Source of the DNA: Bacteroidales bacterium | GTDB lineage: Bacteria > Bacteroidota > Bacteroidia > Bacteroidales > P3 | Direction of reading: 5' to 3' | NCBI GenBank assembly: GCA_024400495.1 | Contig: JAKSMR010000024.1 | Span: 1 to 37,473, forward strand | Length of the DNA: 37,473 nucleotides | Part shown: positions 6,844-13,340 of the stretch, one piece after another | Layout of the letters: each line of letters opens with the position of its first letter | Position numbering within the stretch: the first letter of the stretch is position 1 | The notes under the pieces: generated by a model | Databases searched by the model: none | Told to the model about the DNA's origin: nothing | Seen by the model: only the letters and a program-made list of their open reading frames with translations | Program-made: the position numbers and the translations under genes

Positions 6844-8916
6844 ATGAAACGAATCTTATCATTCCTGCTGCTCCTCGCAGCCACCATGTTCACCACCGCC
6901 CTCCACGCCCAAGGCCACTTCGACTGGGTGAAGAGTTATCAAGGTGCGGGATTGGAAGGGGGAGGTTCAAGCGAGGAAATAATTGACCATGACATAGATT
7001 CTCAGGGTAATGTTTACATCATTGGGCACTTCTCTCCGGGGGCTAATATTGACGGAATAAGCCTTCTCCCAATGACTCCTTATGGGCCACAAACCAGAAC
7101 CAAAAGTGTAGTTATCGCTAAATTTTCACCGGCTGGAGACCTTTTATGGCACAAGGCTGTGCATGCAAACTATAGAAATCCATCTAGAGCTATTGGTATA
7201 AAGTGCATGGGAGACACCTCTATCGTGTGCCTATTTGACTTTGTAATGCCATCGGCGTTTAATGCATACATTTACTTCTTGGATTCACTTTATGAATATC
7301 CCGCCTCTGCGCTTTGGGACAATCAGACAGTATCTATTGGATGTTTAACGGCTTTCGTACGATTCTCTCCCAGTGGGAATGTTCAGGAACGACACATCCT
7401 TACGATATCATATACTGACAGTCTGGGAAATGACATTAGGTCAAACTATAATAGTGAAAGTTTCTTTAATCATGCTATAGCCGAACAGAAATTCACTATT
7501 GATAATCAAGGTAACATAATCTTACAAAGAATTGTGACAGATAAAATTTATCTAAGATGCGATACTTGCCCTGAGCAGGGTATCGAGGCTTCTGTCACTA
7601 ATGGACTCATTGGCGGTGTCAAATTCTTGGTGGACGATTGCAACCACCAATTGATATTACAAAACGTCGCCCCAACAAAATATGGGAATCATCAGTTAAT
7701 AAAGTTTTCGCCACATTTTGATAGCATCCTTGCTGACAACTATGTGTTATCACTACCTCCAGATTGCGACATCGATATTCACAGTTCAAATATATATTCT
7801 TTAACAACAGATTGCCGAGGCAATATTTATTACTCTTGGGAGATTTATCCCATGGATTGGAACTATTACACTGTCAATCTTCAGAACGGGCCAGGTATGG
7901 TTCTAAACATGGTGCCGGCAAACCCTCATAAAGGATTTTGTGTGCAGTATAGCAATATGCTAACCCCAATGCATCTACTCCAATTCGACCATGTTATTGC
8001 GGACTCTAGCATATGGATGGTTTCGACTATTGCAAATGTGAGTTTTGACGAAGATAGCAACATTGTAATATTGGCAAACCTGGATAAGGTCGCTTCTGGC
8101 AGTCGACCGAATAACTATTTCCTATACGATACAATGAGGATTGAAACCGAGTTGAATACTTTGTGCTTTTTTAGACTTGATTCCACTTGGAGGGTAATAA
8201 CATACGGGACTTCTGCAAATACGCTCACTGGTCCTTCTCTAAACAACACTATTGTCGCAAAAAACAATAGAATAATTGCCCAGGTACGATATTTCCAAAC
8301 ACTCCAGACCATAGATAGCACATACTCTACCAATGCTTTTTCCCATGGACTTCTGACTTGGGATTACGATGGTCACCCTATATCTTTTATTGACTATCAT
8401 GATAATAGTCAATCTACTGTAACAAATGGGGTTTGCTTGCATGATAGCATACTCTATCTGTCTGGGGAGATCTGTGGTGGTTCTTTCCAAAATATCAATA
8501 TTCCATTTGATGGAAAATCAGCTTATTTGGCCAAGTACATTGACACCGACTTAATGACCCCCTACGTCTATAAAGACACCACAGGCAATGGCGGTGGTAA
8601 TGGAGGCAACGGCGGCGACACCAGCGATGTGCGCATCGTCATGGCCGAGGACGGCAACGCCTTTGTGGCCTACCCCAACCCCTTCCGCCAGCGCGTGAAC
8701 ATCGAATACTCCGGCCAGCAGCCCATCACCGCCGCCTACCTCACCGACATCATGGGCCGCACCGAGCAGGTTGAGCTGTCCGCCACCGCCCCAGGCCGCT
8801 ACACCCTCGACCTCACCGCCCGCCCCCAAGCCGCCTACCTCCTCACCCTCGTGACCCAAGACGGCCACCGCCACACCGTAAGGCTCCTCAAGCAAAGCGA
8901 AGTCTTCGGGCAATGA
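6844..8916 (+). CDS. Secreted T9SS cargo protein, beta-propeller-like core with type A C-terminal sorting domain (paralog 3 of 3)
   Basis: A 690-residue protein with the same signal peptide as paralog 1 and the same first core residues (GHFDWVKSY), after which the two diverge. The core has SQGNVYIIGHF and AKFSPAGDLLWHKA segments, again SBBP/beta-propeller-like. A Gly/Asn-rich linker identical in pattern to paralog 1 precedes the type A sorting domain at residues 595-690. The C-terminus ends EVFGQ instead of EVFGN. Secretion through the type IX pathway and surface attachment or release after PorU cleavage are inferred from the domain; the role of the core is unknown. Confidence 0.88.
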   Translation: MKRILSFLLLLAATMFTTALHAQGHFDWVKSYQGAGLEGGGSSEEIIDHDIDSQGNVYIIGHFSPGANIDGISLLPMTPYGPQTRTKSVVIAKFSPAGDLLWHKAVHANYRNPSRAIGIKCMGDTSIVCLFDFVMPSAFNAYIYFLDSLYEYPASALWDNQTVSIGCLTAFVRFSPSGNVQERHILTISYTDSLGNDIRSNYNSESFFNHAIAEQKFTIDNQGNIILQRIVTDKIYLRCDTCPEQGIEASVTNGLIGGVKFLVDDCNHQLILQNVAPTKYGNHQLIKFSPHFDSILADNYVLSLPPDCDIDIHSSNIYSLTTDCRGNIYYSWEIYPMDWNYYTVNLQNGPGMVLNMVPANPHKGFCVQYSNMLTPMHLLQFDHVIADSSIWMVSTIANVSFDEDSNIVILANLDKVASGSRPNNYFLYDTMRIETELNTLCFFRLDSTWRVITYGTSANTLTGPSLNNTIVAKNNRIIAQVRYFQTLQTIDSTYSTNAFSHGLLTWDYDGHPISFIDYHDNSQSTVTNGVCLHDSILYLSGEICGGSFQNINIPFDGKSAYLAKYIDTDLMTPYVYKDTTGNGGGNGGNGGDTSDVRIVMAEDGNAFVAYPNPFRQRVNIEYSGQQPITAAYLTDIMGRTEQVELSATAPGRYTLDLTARPQAAYLLTLVTQDGHRHTVRLLKQSEVFGQ
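8626..8916 (+). repeat. Homogenised 291-nt sorting-domain cassette, copy 3
   Basis: Third copy of the cassette, nearly identical to 2417-2707 and 4729-5019. The glycine-rich linker codons just upstream are also shared with copy 1, so the conserved block in copies 1 and 3 begins earlier than in copy 2. Confidence 0.85.
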
Positions 8917-8995
8917 TGCTTTTCGGCAACATTTTTTGCCAACAACTGAAAGATTTCGCACCCTTGTACGTTATTAGAGTATAAAACTAGTTTAT

Positions 8996-9481
8996 ATGAA
9001 AAGATTCAGACTCTCAATCTGCGCTCTACCTACAAGTATCGCCAGGATCATTCTATTTATAGCAGGCCTGGCGATGATAACCTCTTGCACGGATCGTAAT
9101 GCTTATGTAGTCACAAAATACAACCTCAACAACCAGACGGAACACAAGGTGGCCGTCGTGTCGGCCACTCTGGGAGATGTGGTTATAGAACCCGGGCATA
9201 CCGCCCAGATTGGCCTTCTCGAAGACTTTGCTCCCTGCCTGAATGCTTGGGGTGCCATAGGAGGACCATTTAGGTATGTGTCGGTAGAGGTAACCTTTGA
9301 CGACACCCTTGCCACCCATTTCATCTTGGAACAGCTGGACCACGGGGAGGTGAACTGCATCCCAGCCGAACACAACCTCTTGATGGACTCCAGCTATGAG
9401 AATACCTTGAAGACCGAACATGAATGGCAGATGACCTACACCCTCACCGAAGAAGACTACAATCGCTGTAAAGGAGAATAA
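8996..9481 (+). CDS. Putative lipoprotein of unknown function
   Basis: A 161-residue protein with a long hydrophobic N-terminus (IARIILFIAGLAMITSC) ending in a plausible lipobox with Cys31, so probably anchored in a membrane. The rest (NNQTEHKVAVVSATLGDVVIEPG) looks like a small beta-rich domain. No family was recognised. It lies 79 nt after the third sorting-domain gene and 12 nt before a small mobile element. An ATG at 8996 is the only sensible start before the hydrophobic segment. Confidence 0.7.
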   Translation: MKRFRLSICALPTSIARIILFIAGLAMITSCTDRNAYVVTKYNLNNQTEHKVAVVSATLGDVVIEPGHTAQIGLLEDFAPCLNAWGAIGGPFRYVSVEVTFDDTLATHFILEQLDHGEVNCIPAEHNLLMDSSYENTLKTEHEWQMTYTLTEEDYNRCKGE

Positions 9482-9493
9482 GGAACTTATTGA

Positions 9494-9694
9494 AGGTAAC
9501 TTCTAAAAATTCCACATTTCATGAAGAAACAATTAGAACTTAACACAATGAAATTTTTCCGAGCTTTGGGTTCAATTCTGGCATCTTGCTCAGTTTCATT
9601 CAGTCACAATGCCCGCATTGCTCCTTCACTCAACCGAACAATCTGCTCAAAATTGACCTCAAAATCTCTGGAAAGCAATCTTTAGAAGTTACCT
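9494..9694 (+). mobile_element. Small ORF-bearing inverted-repeat element, second subfamily, copy A
   Basis: A 201-bp element with ends AGGTAACTTCTAAAAATT and, inverted at the right, AGGTAACTTCTAAAGATT. It is flanked on both sides by the dinucleotide GA (9492-9493 and 9695-9696), consistent with a 2-bp target duplication. Its interior aligns in reverse orientation with the element at 10546-10810 (shared GCAATGCGG..GCATTGT..ACTGA..TGAAA..AAGATGCC). It contains one small open frame, listed separately. There is no room for a transposase, so it would have to be mobilised in trans. Confidence 0.75.
9521..9685 (+). CDS. Conserved small ORF carried by the inverted-repeat element (54 codons)
   Basis: This frame starts 27 nt from the left end of the element and its TAG ends 9 nt from the right end, inside the terminal repeat. 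The peptide has a hydrophobic stretch (FFRALGSILASCSVSFS) followed by HNARIAPSLNRTICSK. RIAPS and a nearby CS are shared with the frame at 10555-10785. Whether it is translated is unknown; the case rests on the same architecture being open in every copy in the window. Confidence 0.4.
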   Translation: MKKQLELNTMKFFRALGSILASCSVSFSHNARIAPSLNRTICSKLTSKSLESNL

Positions 9695-9747
9695 GAACTC
9701 TCTCTGTCGAATACCTACGAAAAAATGTATTTTTAAACGATATTACC

Positions 9748-10101
9748 ATGAAGAAACTCATCCTCATCGCCCTCGCAGCCTTGTCCTTTGCTGCCTGCGA
9801 AAAAGAAAAAGAAGAATGGACAGTCAATATTGAGTCTGGCAAATTTGTCCTGTTAGACAAACCGTATGAACATCCTTATGCAGGCAGTACCATCCGTGCT
9901 ATAATTTTTGTTGAAGAAAACGATGATATATCTTACAACAGGCCATACCATATAATAGGAAATGTTCCCCGATGGGCAACAAATGGCGACACAATTCTTG
10001 TGAATGCAATACTTCAAGAAAAGTATCCTCGTGATGAAATAATTGTTACCGAATTAGGCAATGTTAGTCTATACGAAATTAAAGAAATCTCAAAAAAATA
10101 A
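9748..10101 (+). CDS. Small putative lipoprotein of unknown function
   Basis: A 117-residue protein with a standard lipoprotein signal (MKKLILIALAALSFAAC, Cys17) and acidic/lysine-rich residues after the cysteine (EKEKEEW), a context in Bacteroidota sometimes linked to surface export of lipoproteins. The remaining ~90 residues are probably beta-rich (GKFVLLDKPYEHPYAGSTIR). No family recognised. The next gene starts 3 nt after its stop, so the two are likely co-transcribed. The pair is bracketed by two oppositely oriented small mobile elements. Confidence 0.75.
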   Translation: MKKLILIALAALSFAACEKEKEEWTVNIESGKFVLLDKPYEHPYAGSTIRAIIFVEENDDISYNRPYHIIGNVPRWATNGDTILVNAILQEKYPRDEIIVTELGNVSLYEIKEISKK

Positions 10102-10104
10102 ACC

Positions 10105-10497
10105 ATGAAAAGATTCATTTTGTCCCTATTGGTCGTGACAAACATCATTGCACTCACGTCGTGCCACAAAGACCGCAACGACCTTATTCTCGGCTCTTGG
10201 TCCAACACCGAAGAGTCCTTTAACCCTGGCGGAACGATACCCGCAGGTACAATCTGTCTCAAATTCAGAGCCGACGACTCGGTGGAGGTGGCAGATATTA
10301 GGATGAATATTGTCGGGGTGAATGATGAAATCATTTTTCCAGGCACAAAGCATTATTCCATCAAGGGCGACACGCTTGTGATAGACTCCTATGGCCGTTT
10401 TCAAATCAACTCGCTGGAACGCCGCCACATGGCTCTAACTCCCCTCTTCCAAGGCGGTTTCAGCGAAGAATTGCTCTTTTTTGAAAGAGGGAAATAA
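10105..10497 (+). CDS. Small putative lipoprotein, lipocalin-like
   Basis: A 130-residue protein with a lipoprotein signal peptide ending ALTSC (Cys20). The mature part starts HKDRNDLILGSWSN, like the first strand of lipocalin-like domains common in Bacteroidota lipoproteins, followed by short alternating strands (CLKFRADDSVEVADI, then KHYSIKGDTLVIDS). The assignment to the lipocalin-like superfamily is by pattern only. It is immediately downstream of another lipoprotein gene and probably shares its transcript. Confidence 0.72.
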   Translation: MKRFILSLLVVTNIIALTSCHKDRNDLILGSWSNTEESFNPGGTIPAGTICLKFRADDSVEVADIRMNIVGVNDEIIFPGTKHYSIKGDTLVIDSYGRFQINSLERRHMALTPLFQGGFSEELLFFERGK

Positions 10498-10545
10498 AAC
10501 CAATTGTCGGAATCAAGGCAACTTCGAAACATTAGTTTTTTATAA

Positions 10546-10810
10546 AGGTAACTTCTAAAAATTCAGTTTCAGACGATTTTTGATTATGGGCGAGCAGGTT
10601 TCTTCTTTGAACGAAGGCGCAATGCGGTGCATTGTAACTGAGTGAAAAGAAGAAAGATGCCGTTCAGAATCGAACATTGCAATAGTCGAAGGCAATATCA
10701 AGCTTGCTTGAATATTGCTGAGACGCGGCAATGTCAGCGAAGCTAAAAGCGTGAAAAAGTAATATTTTTTAATATCCTTTATCATTACGTTGAATTTTTA
10801 GAGGTTACCT
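10546..10810 (-). mobile_element. Small ORF-bearing inverted-repeat element, second subfamily, copy B
   Basis: A 265-bp element with ends AGGTAACTTCTAAAAATTCA and, inverted, AGGTAACCTCTAAAAATTCA, about 18 of 20 matching. AA flanks it on both sides (10544-10545 and 10811-10812). Its interior aligns in reverse orientation with the element at 9494-9694, so the two lipoprotein genes between them are bracketed by inverted copies. It also contains internal stems, for example around CAATATCAAGCTTGCTTGAATATTG. It has no transposase gene. Confidence 0.75.
10555..10785 (-). CDS. Conserved small ORF carried by the inverted-repeat element (76 codons)
   Basis: The frame starts 25 nt from one element end and its TAG finishes 9 nt from the other. 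The N-terminal part is hydrophobic (KKYYFFTLLASLTLPRLSN). The C-terminal part, SFHSVTMHRIAPSFKEETCS then RLKLNF, shares RIAPS..CS with the peptide at 9521-9685, and HS..MH plus an aromatic residue just before the stop with the frames at 11287, 20312 and 29181. Translation is unproven. Confidence 0.42.
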   Translation of the reverse strand: MIKDIKKYYFFTLLASLTLPRLSNIQASLILPSTIAMFDSERHLSSFHSVTMHRIAPSFKEETCSPIIKNRLKLNF

Positions 10811-10922
10811 AAACTTATTAGAGGTTGCTTATAGCGTGTTTGACAGGGAGTATAACCTGTTGGTGCTACTGTTATAGGGACGATATCATCATCTCCTATC
10901 AAGAGACCACGTCATTGCAGGC

Positions 10923-10995
10923 TTGGAATAATATGGGTGACCAACTCTATAAATAACGACCAGTTGCCCCTCTCGTTGGTGCCAAAGGTATATAA
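10923..10995. repeat. Dispersed ~75-bp intergenic repeat, copy A
   Basis: Begins TTGGAATAATATGGGT and contains CCAACTCT, CCAGTTGCC and CTCTCGTTGGTGCC in the same order as the copy at 11794-11868. In this copy the right palindrome arm has decayed (CCAAAGGT instead of CCAACTGGT). No coding potential is seen. Confidence 0.65.
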
Positions 10996-11102
10996 AACCC
11001 CTATTTTTGCAAAGGTACGATTGTTTTCGGCTAAAAGACACAAGAATGCCGCTTTTTGTTGCAATATTCGGGTCACTATTTAGAGGTTGCCTTAATGTAT
11101 GT

Positions 11103-11190
11103 AGCATATCACTAGCATATCACTAGCATATCATTTACCTTAGGGTAGCCTGTCGAATTTGATATGCTAGTGATATGCTGCTCCGTTGAA
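11103..11190. repeat. 11-bp periodic array A
   Basis: Eight consecutive 11-bp units: AGCATATCACT, AGCATATCACT, AGCATATCATT, TACCTTAGGGT, AGCCTGTCGAA, TTTGATATGCT, AGTGATATGCT, GCTCCGTTGAA. Orientation flips within the array: a 20-bp segment starting at 11114 is perfectly complementary to 11160-11179, so it can form a long hairpin. It lies in a long gene-free stretch. Confidence 0.7.
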
Positions 11191-11277
11191 GAGGATGTCC
11201 GTCAGGCTCTTCGGGGATAGCCTCATATGTGTCATTTCAGAGAACCAATTCTCTTTTCCCCTTTTGGGGGAAACTAC

Positions 11278-11458
11278 AGGTGACCTCTAATAATTAGATT
11301 GAGATGGATTGCTGCTTATTTTTGAGTGATTCTGAGAGGAAGCGCGCAGGTGCATAGCGGTGCTATGTGCCAAGCGGTTACGCTTGGAAGCGCCAAAAAG
11401 AAGCAGCAAGACGCTCAAGCTAATGTTACTCATTTTTTCTAATTTTTAGAGGTTACCT
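11278..11458 (-). mobile_element. Small ORF-bearing inverted-repeat element, first subfamily
   Basis: A 181-bp element with ends AGGTGACCTCTAATAATTAG and, inverted, AGGTAACCTCTAAAAATTAG. It is almost identical in sequence to 20303-20482. Two internal hairpins are evident: GTGCATAGC-GGT-GCTATGTGC and a perfect CCAAGCG-GTTA-CGCTTGG. The flanking dinucleotides (AC and AT) do not match, unlike the other complete copies. Confidence 0.8.
11287..11433 (-). CDS. Conserved small ORF carried by the inverted-repeat element (48 codons)
   Basis: The frame begins MSNISLSVLLLLFGASKRN, a short hydrophobic segment followed by basic residues, then AHSTAMHLRASSQNH, and ends SNPSQSNY. It starts 25 nt from one end of the element and its TAG ends 9 nt from the other. 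The copy at 20312-20458 encodes the same peptide with one substitution (Asn2 for Ser2). Translation is unproven. Confidence 0.45.
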   Translation of the reverse strand: MSNISLSVLLLLFGASKRNRLAHSTAMHLRASSQNHSKISSNPSQSNY

Positions 11459-11467
11459 ATATATGTT

Positions 11468-11583
11468 TGGGCAACACGTATATAGTCTCCAGGCAAAGAT
11501 TCTTGCTATCTTTGCACAATGCTGTTGCACTTCGAAGTTGAATCTAAGGTTTCATTTTTAGGAAACTATATACATGTTGGCGG
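11468..11583. repeat. Imperfect 23-bp inverted repeat enclosing a promoter-like sequence
   Basis: The segment at 11468-11490 (GGCAACACGTATATAGTCTCC core) is complementary to 11561-11583 at about 18 of 23 positions. Between them is TATCTTTG (11507-11514), half of a GCAAAGAT-N7-ATCTTTGC palindrome, but no -33 element at the right distance and no gene directly downstream. The arm motif CAACACGTATATA also occurs near 209. It may be a worn-out mobile element. Confidence 0.45.
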
Positions 11584-11623
11584 CTACTATCTCAGAGGCA
11601 ATACCTCCTTCTGTCAGGATACG

Positions 11624-11705
11624 CCGTCATTGCGGGCTTGACCCGCAATCTGTTGCGACTGGGTTGGTTGATGGCCTAGATTGCGGGTCAAGCCCGCAAT
11701 GACGG
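11624..11705. repeat. Perfect 28-bp inverted repeat with nested palindromic arms
   Basis: The arms 11624-11651 and 11678-11705 are perfect reverse complements separated by 26 bp. Each arm is itself a hairpin (ATTGCGGG-CTTGA-CCCGCAAT). Such REP-like nested palindromes are usually dispersed intergenic repeats; no gene lies within it. Confidence 0.8.
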
Positions 11706-11793
11706 AATACGAAAGGTTTAGGGGCTTTGCCCAAGACCTTTCTTCGGCTTGGGAAAGAAAGTATACTTTCTCTCCTCTCGCTCCTACGAAAGG

Positions 11794-11868
11794 TTGGAAT
11801 AATATGGGTAACCAACTCTGTTAATAAAAAACCAGTTGCCTCTCTCGTTGGTGCCAACTGGTATATAA
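11794..11868. repeat. Dispersed ~75-bp intergenic repeat, copy B
   Basis: Second copy of the repeat at 10923-10995. Here the palindrome is intact: ACCAGTTG at 11831-11838 pairs with CAACTGGT at 11855-11862. It ends about 70 nt before the hemerythrin gene. Confidence 0.65.
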
Positions 11869-11912
11869 TCACTTTTTTTAAGGGGTGGCACAATAAAGAA
11901 TGTTTTTTTGCG

Positions 11913-11932
11913 TTACAAATATATATTTGTAA
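11913..11932 (+). promoter_or_regulatory. Perfect 20-bp palindromic candidate operator
   Basis: TTACAAATAT followed by its exact complement ATATTTGTAA ends 5 nt before the ATG of the hemerythrin gene. The right half overlaps a TATATTTG that fits the -7 element of Bacteroidota promoters. No TTTG is correctly spaced for -33, so the site may act at the transcript level or as a repressor or activator site. The symmetry suits a dimeric regulator, possibly a Crp/Fnr-type protein or the LuxR-type regulator encoded just downstream; neither is demonstrated. Confidence 0.55.
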
Positions 11933-11937
11933 TAAAT

Positions 11938-12618
11938 ATGGCAACACCACTCTTTACTCGTAACACCAAGCTGGCGGACCTTATTGCCACGAACCACAAC
12001 CTCATCTTGATGATGCCCCGTTTTGGCATCCCGCTGGGGTTTGGCAACAAGACGGTAGGGGAGATCTGTGACACCTATGATGTGCCGGCCGACTTCCTGC
12101 TGCTGGTGTGCAACGCCTACACTTTCGACAACTTCCTGCCCGACCCCGAGCAGCTGAAGCAGACCGATATGCGCATGCTTGTGCCTTATCTGCAGGCGTC
12201 GCACAGGTTCTATCTTGCCGACCGTCTGCCTCATATCGGGCTCCATCTCCATCATATCGTCGAGAAGGTCGACCCTAAGTATGGCAAAATCCTCACGGCC
12301 TTCTACGCCGATTATCAGAGGGAAGTCCAGGACCATTTCCTCTGTGAGGAGAAGGAGGTGTTCCCCATCCTCGAGAGCGTCATCGGAGGCGGAAAGCCCC
12401 AGTCGGACGAGAGCATAGGCCTCTTTGCCGAGAGCCACGGTAACATCGTCGACAAGCTTACCGACCTCACCCAGATTGTTTACATGTATCTCCCTGGCAA
12501 TGTGCTGCCCGAGGAGACCATCGAGCTCATCTTCGACATCCTGCAGCTCAGCAACGACCTCGAGAAGCATGCCCTCATCGAAGAAAAGATCCTCATGCCG
12601 CTCATCCTTCAACAATAA
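11938..12618 (+). CDS. Hemerythrin-domain di-iron protein, RIC/YtfE/ScdA-like
   Basis: A 226-residue protein when started at the ATG at 11938; a start at 11908 would run through the palindrome and is less likely. The C-terminal hemerythrin-like four-helix domain has candidate di-iron ligands H89, H133, E137, H167, H211 and E215, whose spacing closely follows the six ligands of YtfE. YtfE-type proteins are implicated in repair of nitrosative or oxidative damage to iron-sulfur centres. The N-terminal ~60 residues look like the ScdA_N segment (KTVGEICDTYDVPADFLL), but the paired cysteines typical of that segment are replaced by GIPLGFGNK. The regulator gene starts 12 nt downstream, so the two are probably one operon. 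Role in nitric-oxide stress is inferred. Confidence 0.82.
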   Translation: MATPLFTRNTKLADLIATNHNLILMMPRFGIPLGFGNKTVGEICDTYDVPADFLLLVCNAYTFDNFLPDPEQLKQTDMRMLVPYLQASHRFYLADRLPHIGLHLHHIVEKVDPKYGKILTAFYADYQREVQDHFLCEEKEVFPILESVIGGGKPQSDESIGLFAESHGNIVDKLTDLTQIVYMYLPGNVLPEETIELIFDILQLSNDLEKHALIEEKILMPLILQQ

Positions 12619-12630
12619 CCGGGAAAACCT

Positions 12631-13212
12631 ATGAGAAGTCAAGCAAGCATATTGATTGTAGAACCTTCAGACATCATCATCGAAGGTCTGCGTGCTATCG
12701 TGGGCGACAACGAGCGTTTCAATATCCTCGCCCCTCTGCACGACGCCGTGGGGCTGAAGGAGAGGCTCCTGGTGCAGCAGCCCGACATACTGGTGGTCAA
12801 CCCCACCCTGCTGGCCATGCCTCTGCGGCAGACGCTCACACAGCTGCAGCAGACACGTCCCGAGATGGCTATCGTGGCTCTGGTCTATCAGTATCTCGAG
12901 CCTTCGGTTCTGCAGATGTTCCAGAAGACTATCGACATACGCGACAACCGTAGCATCGTGGTGGCGTGCCTGATAGAGAGCGGGGAGAAGTCGCACGAGG
13001 TCTCCGACGGAGCCGAGAGCTACGAGCTGAGCGACAGGGAACTCGATGTGCTTGTCCTCGTCGCCAAAGGACTCAGCAGCAAGGAGATCGCCGACAAACT
13101 GAATATCTCCATCCATACTGTCAACTCCCATAGAAAAAACATCACCCACAAAACCGGCATCAAGTCTGTGGCAGGCCTCGCGGTCTATGCCACCATCCAC
13201 AACCTCGCCTGA
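12631..13212 (+). CDS. LuxR-type regulator with atypical receiver domain
   Basis: A 193-residue protein. The C-terminal ~60 residues are a canonical LuxR/GerE helix-turn-helix (LSDRELDVLVLVAKGLSSKE, then IADKLNISIHTVNSHRKNI). The N-terminal ~115 residues have the shape of a response-regulator receiver (ILIVEPSD near residue 7, PDILVVNPTLLAMP at 51-64), but the position of the phosphorylated Asp is Asn57 and the usual acidic pair is E11-P12. It is therefore unlikely to be controlled by ordinary phosphorylation. No histidine kinase is nearby. Twelve nt separate it from the hemerythrin gene, suggesting that it regulates or is regulated together with that protein. Confidence 0.82.
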   Translation: MRSQASILIVEPSDIIIEGLRAIVGDNERFNILAPLHDAVGLKERLLVQQPDILVVNPTLLAMPLRQTLTQLQQTRPEMAIVALVYQYLEPSVLQMFQKTIDIRDNRSIVVACLIESGEKSHEVSDGAESYELSDRELDVLVLVAKGLSSKEIADKLNISIHTVNSHRKNITHKTGIKSVAGLAVYATIHNLA

Positions 13213-13340
13213 CCCTCGGAAGGTAGCGACTCGATATGGTCCTGATAGAAAACCGAATTGATATCCGCAAACAAAGATACGAAAAAAATCATAGCCGTTT
13301 CACGGCATTCTAACGTTGAAAAAATCACAAAACTAAGCCT

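Noticed and set aside
13272-13279. A minus-strand TATCTTTG -7-like element
   Set aside because: No -33 element at the proper distance and no minus-strand gene downstream.
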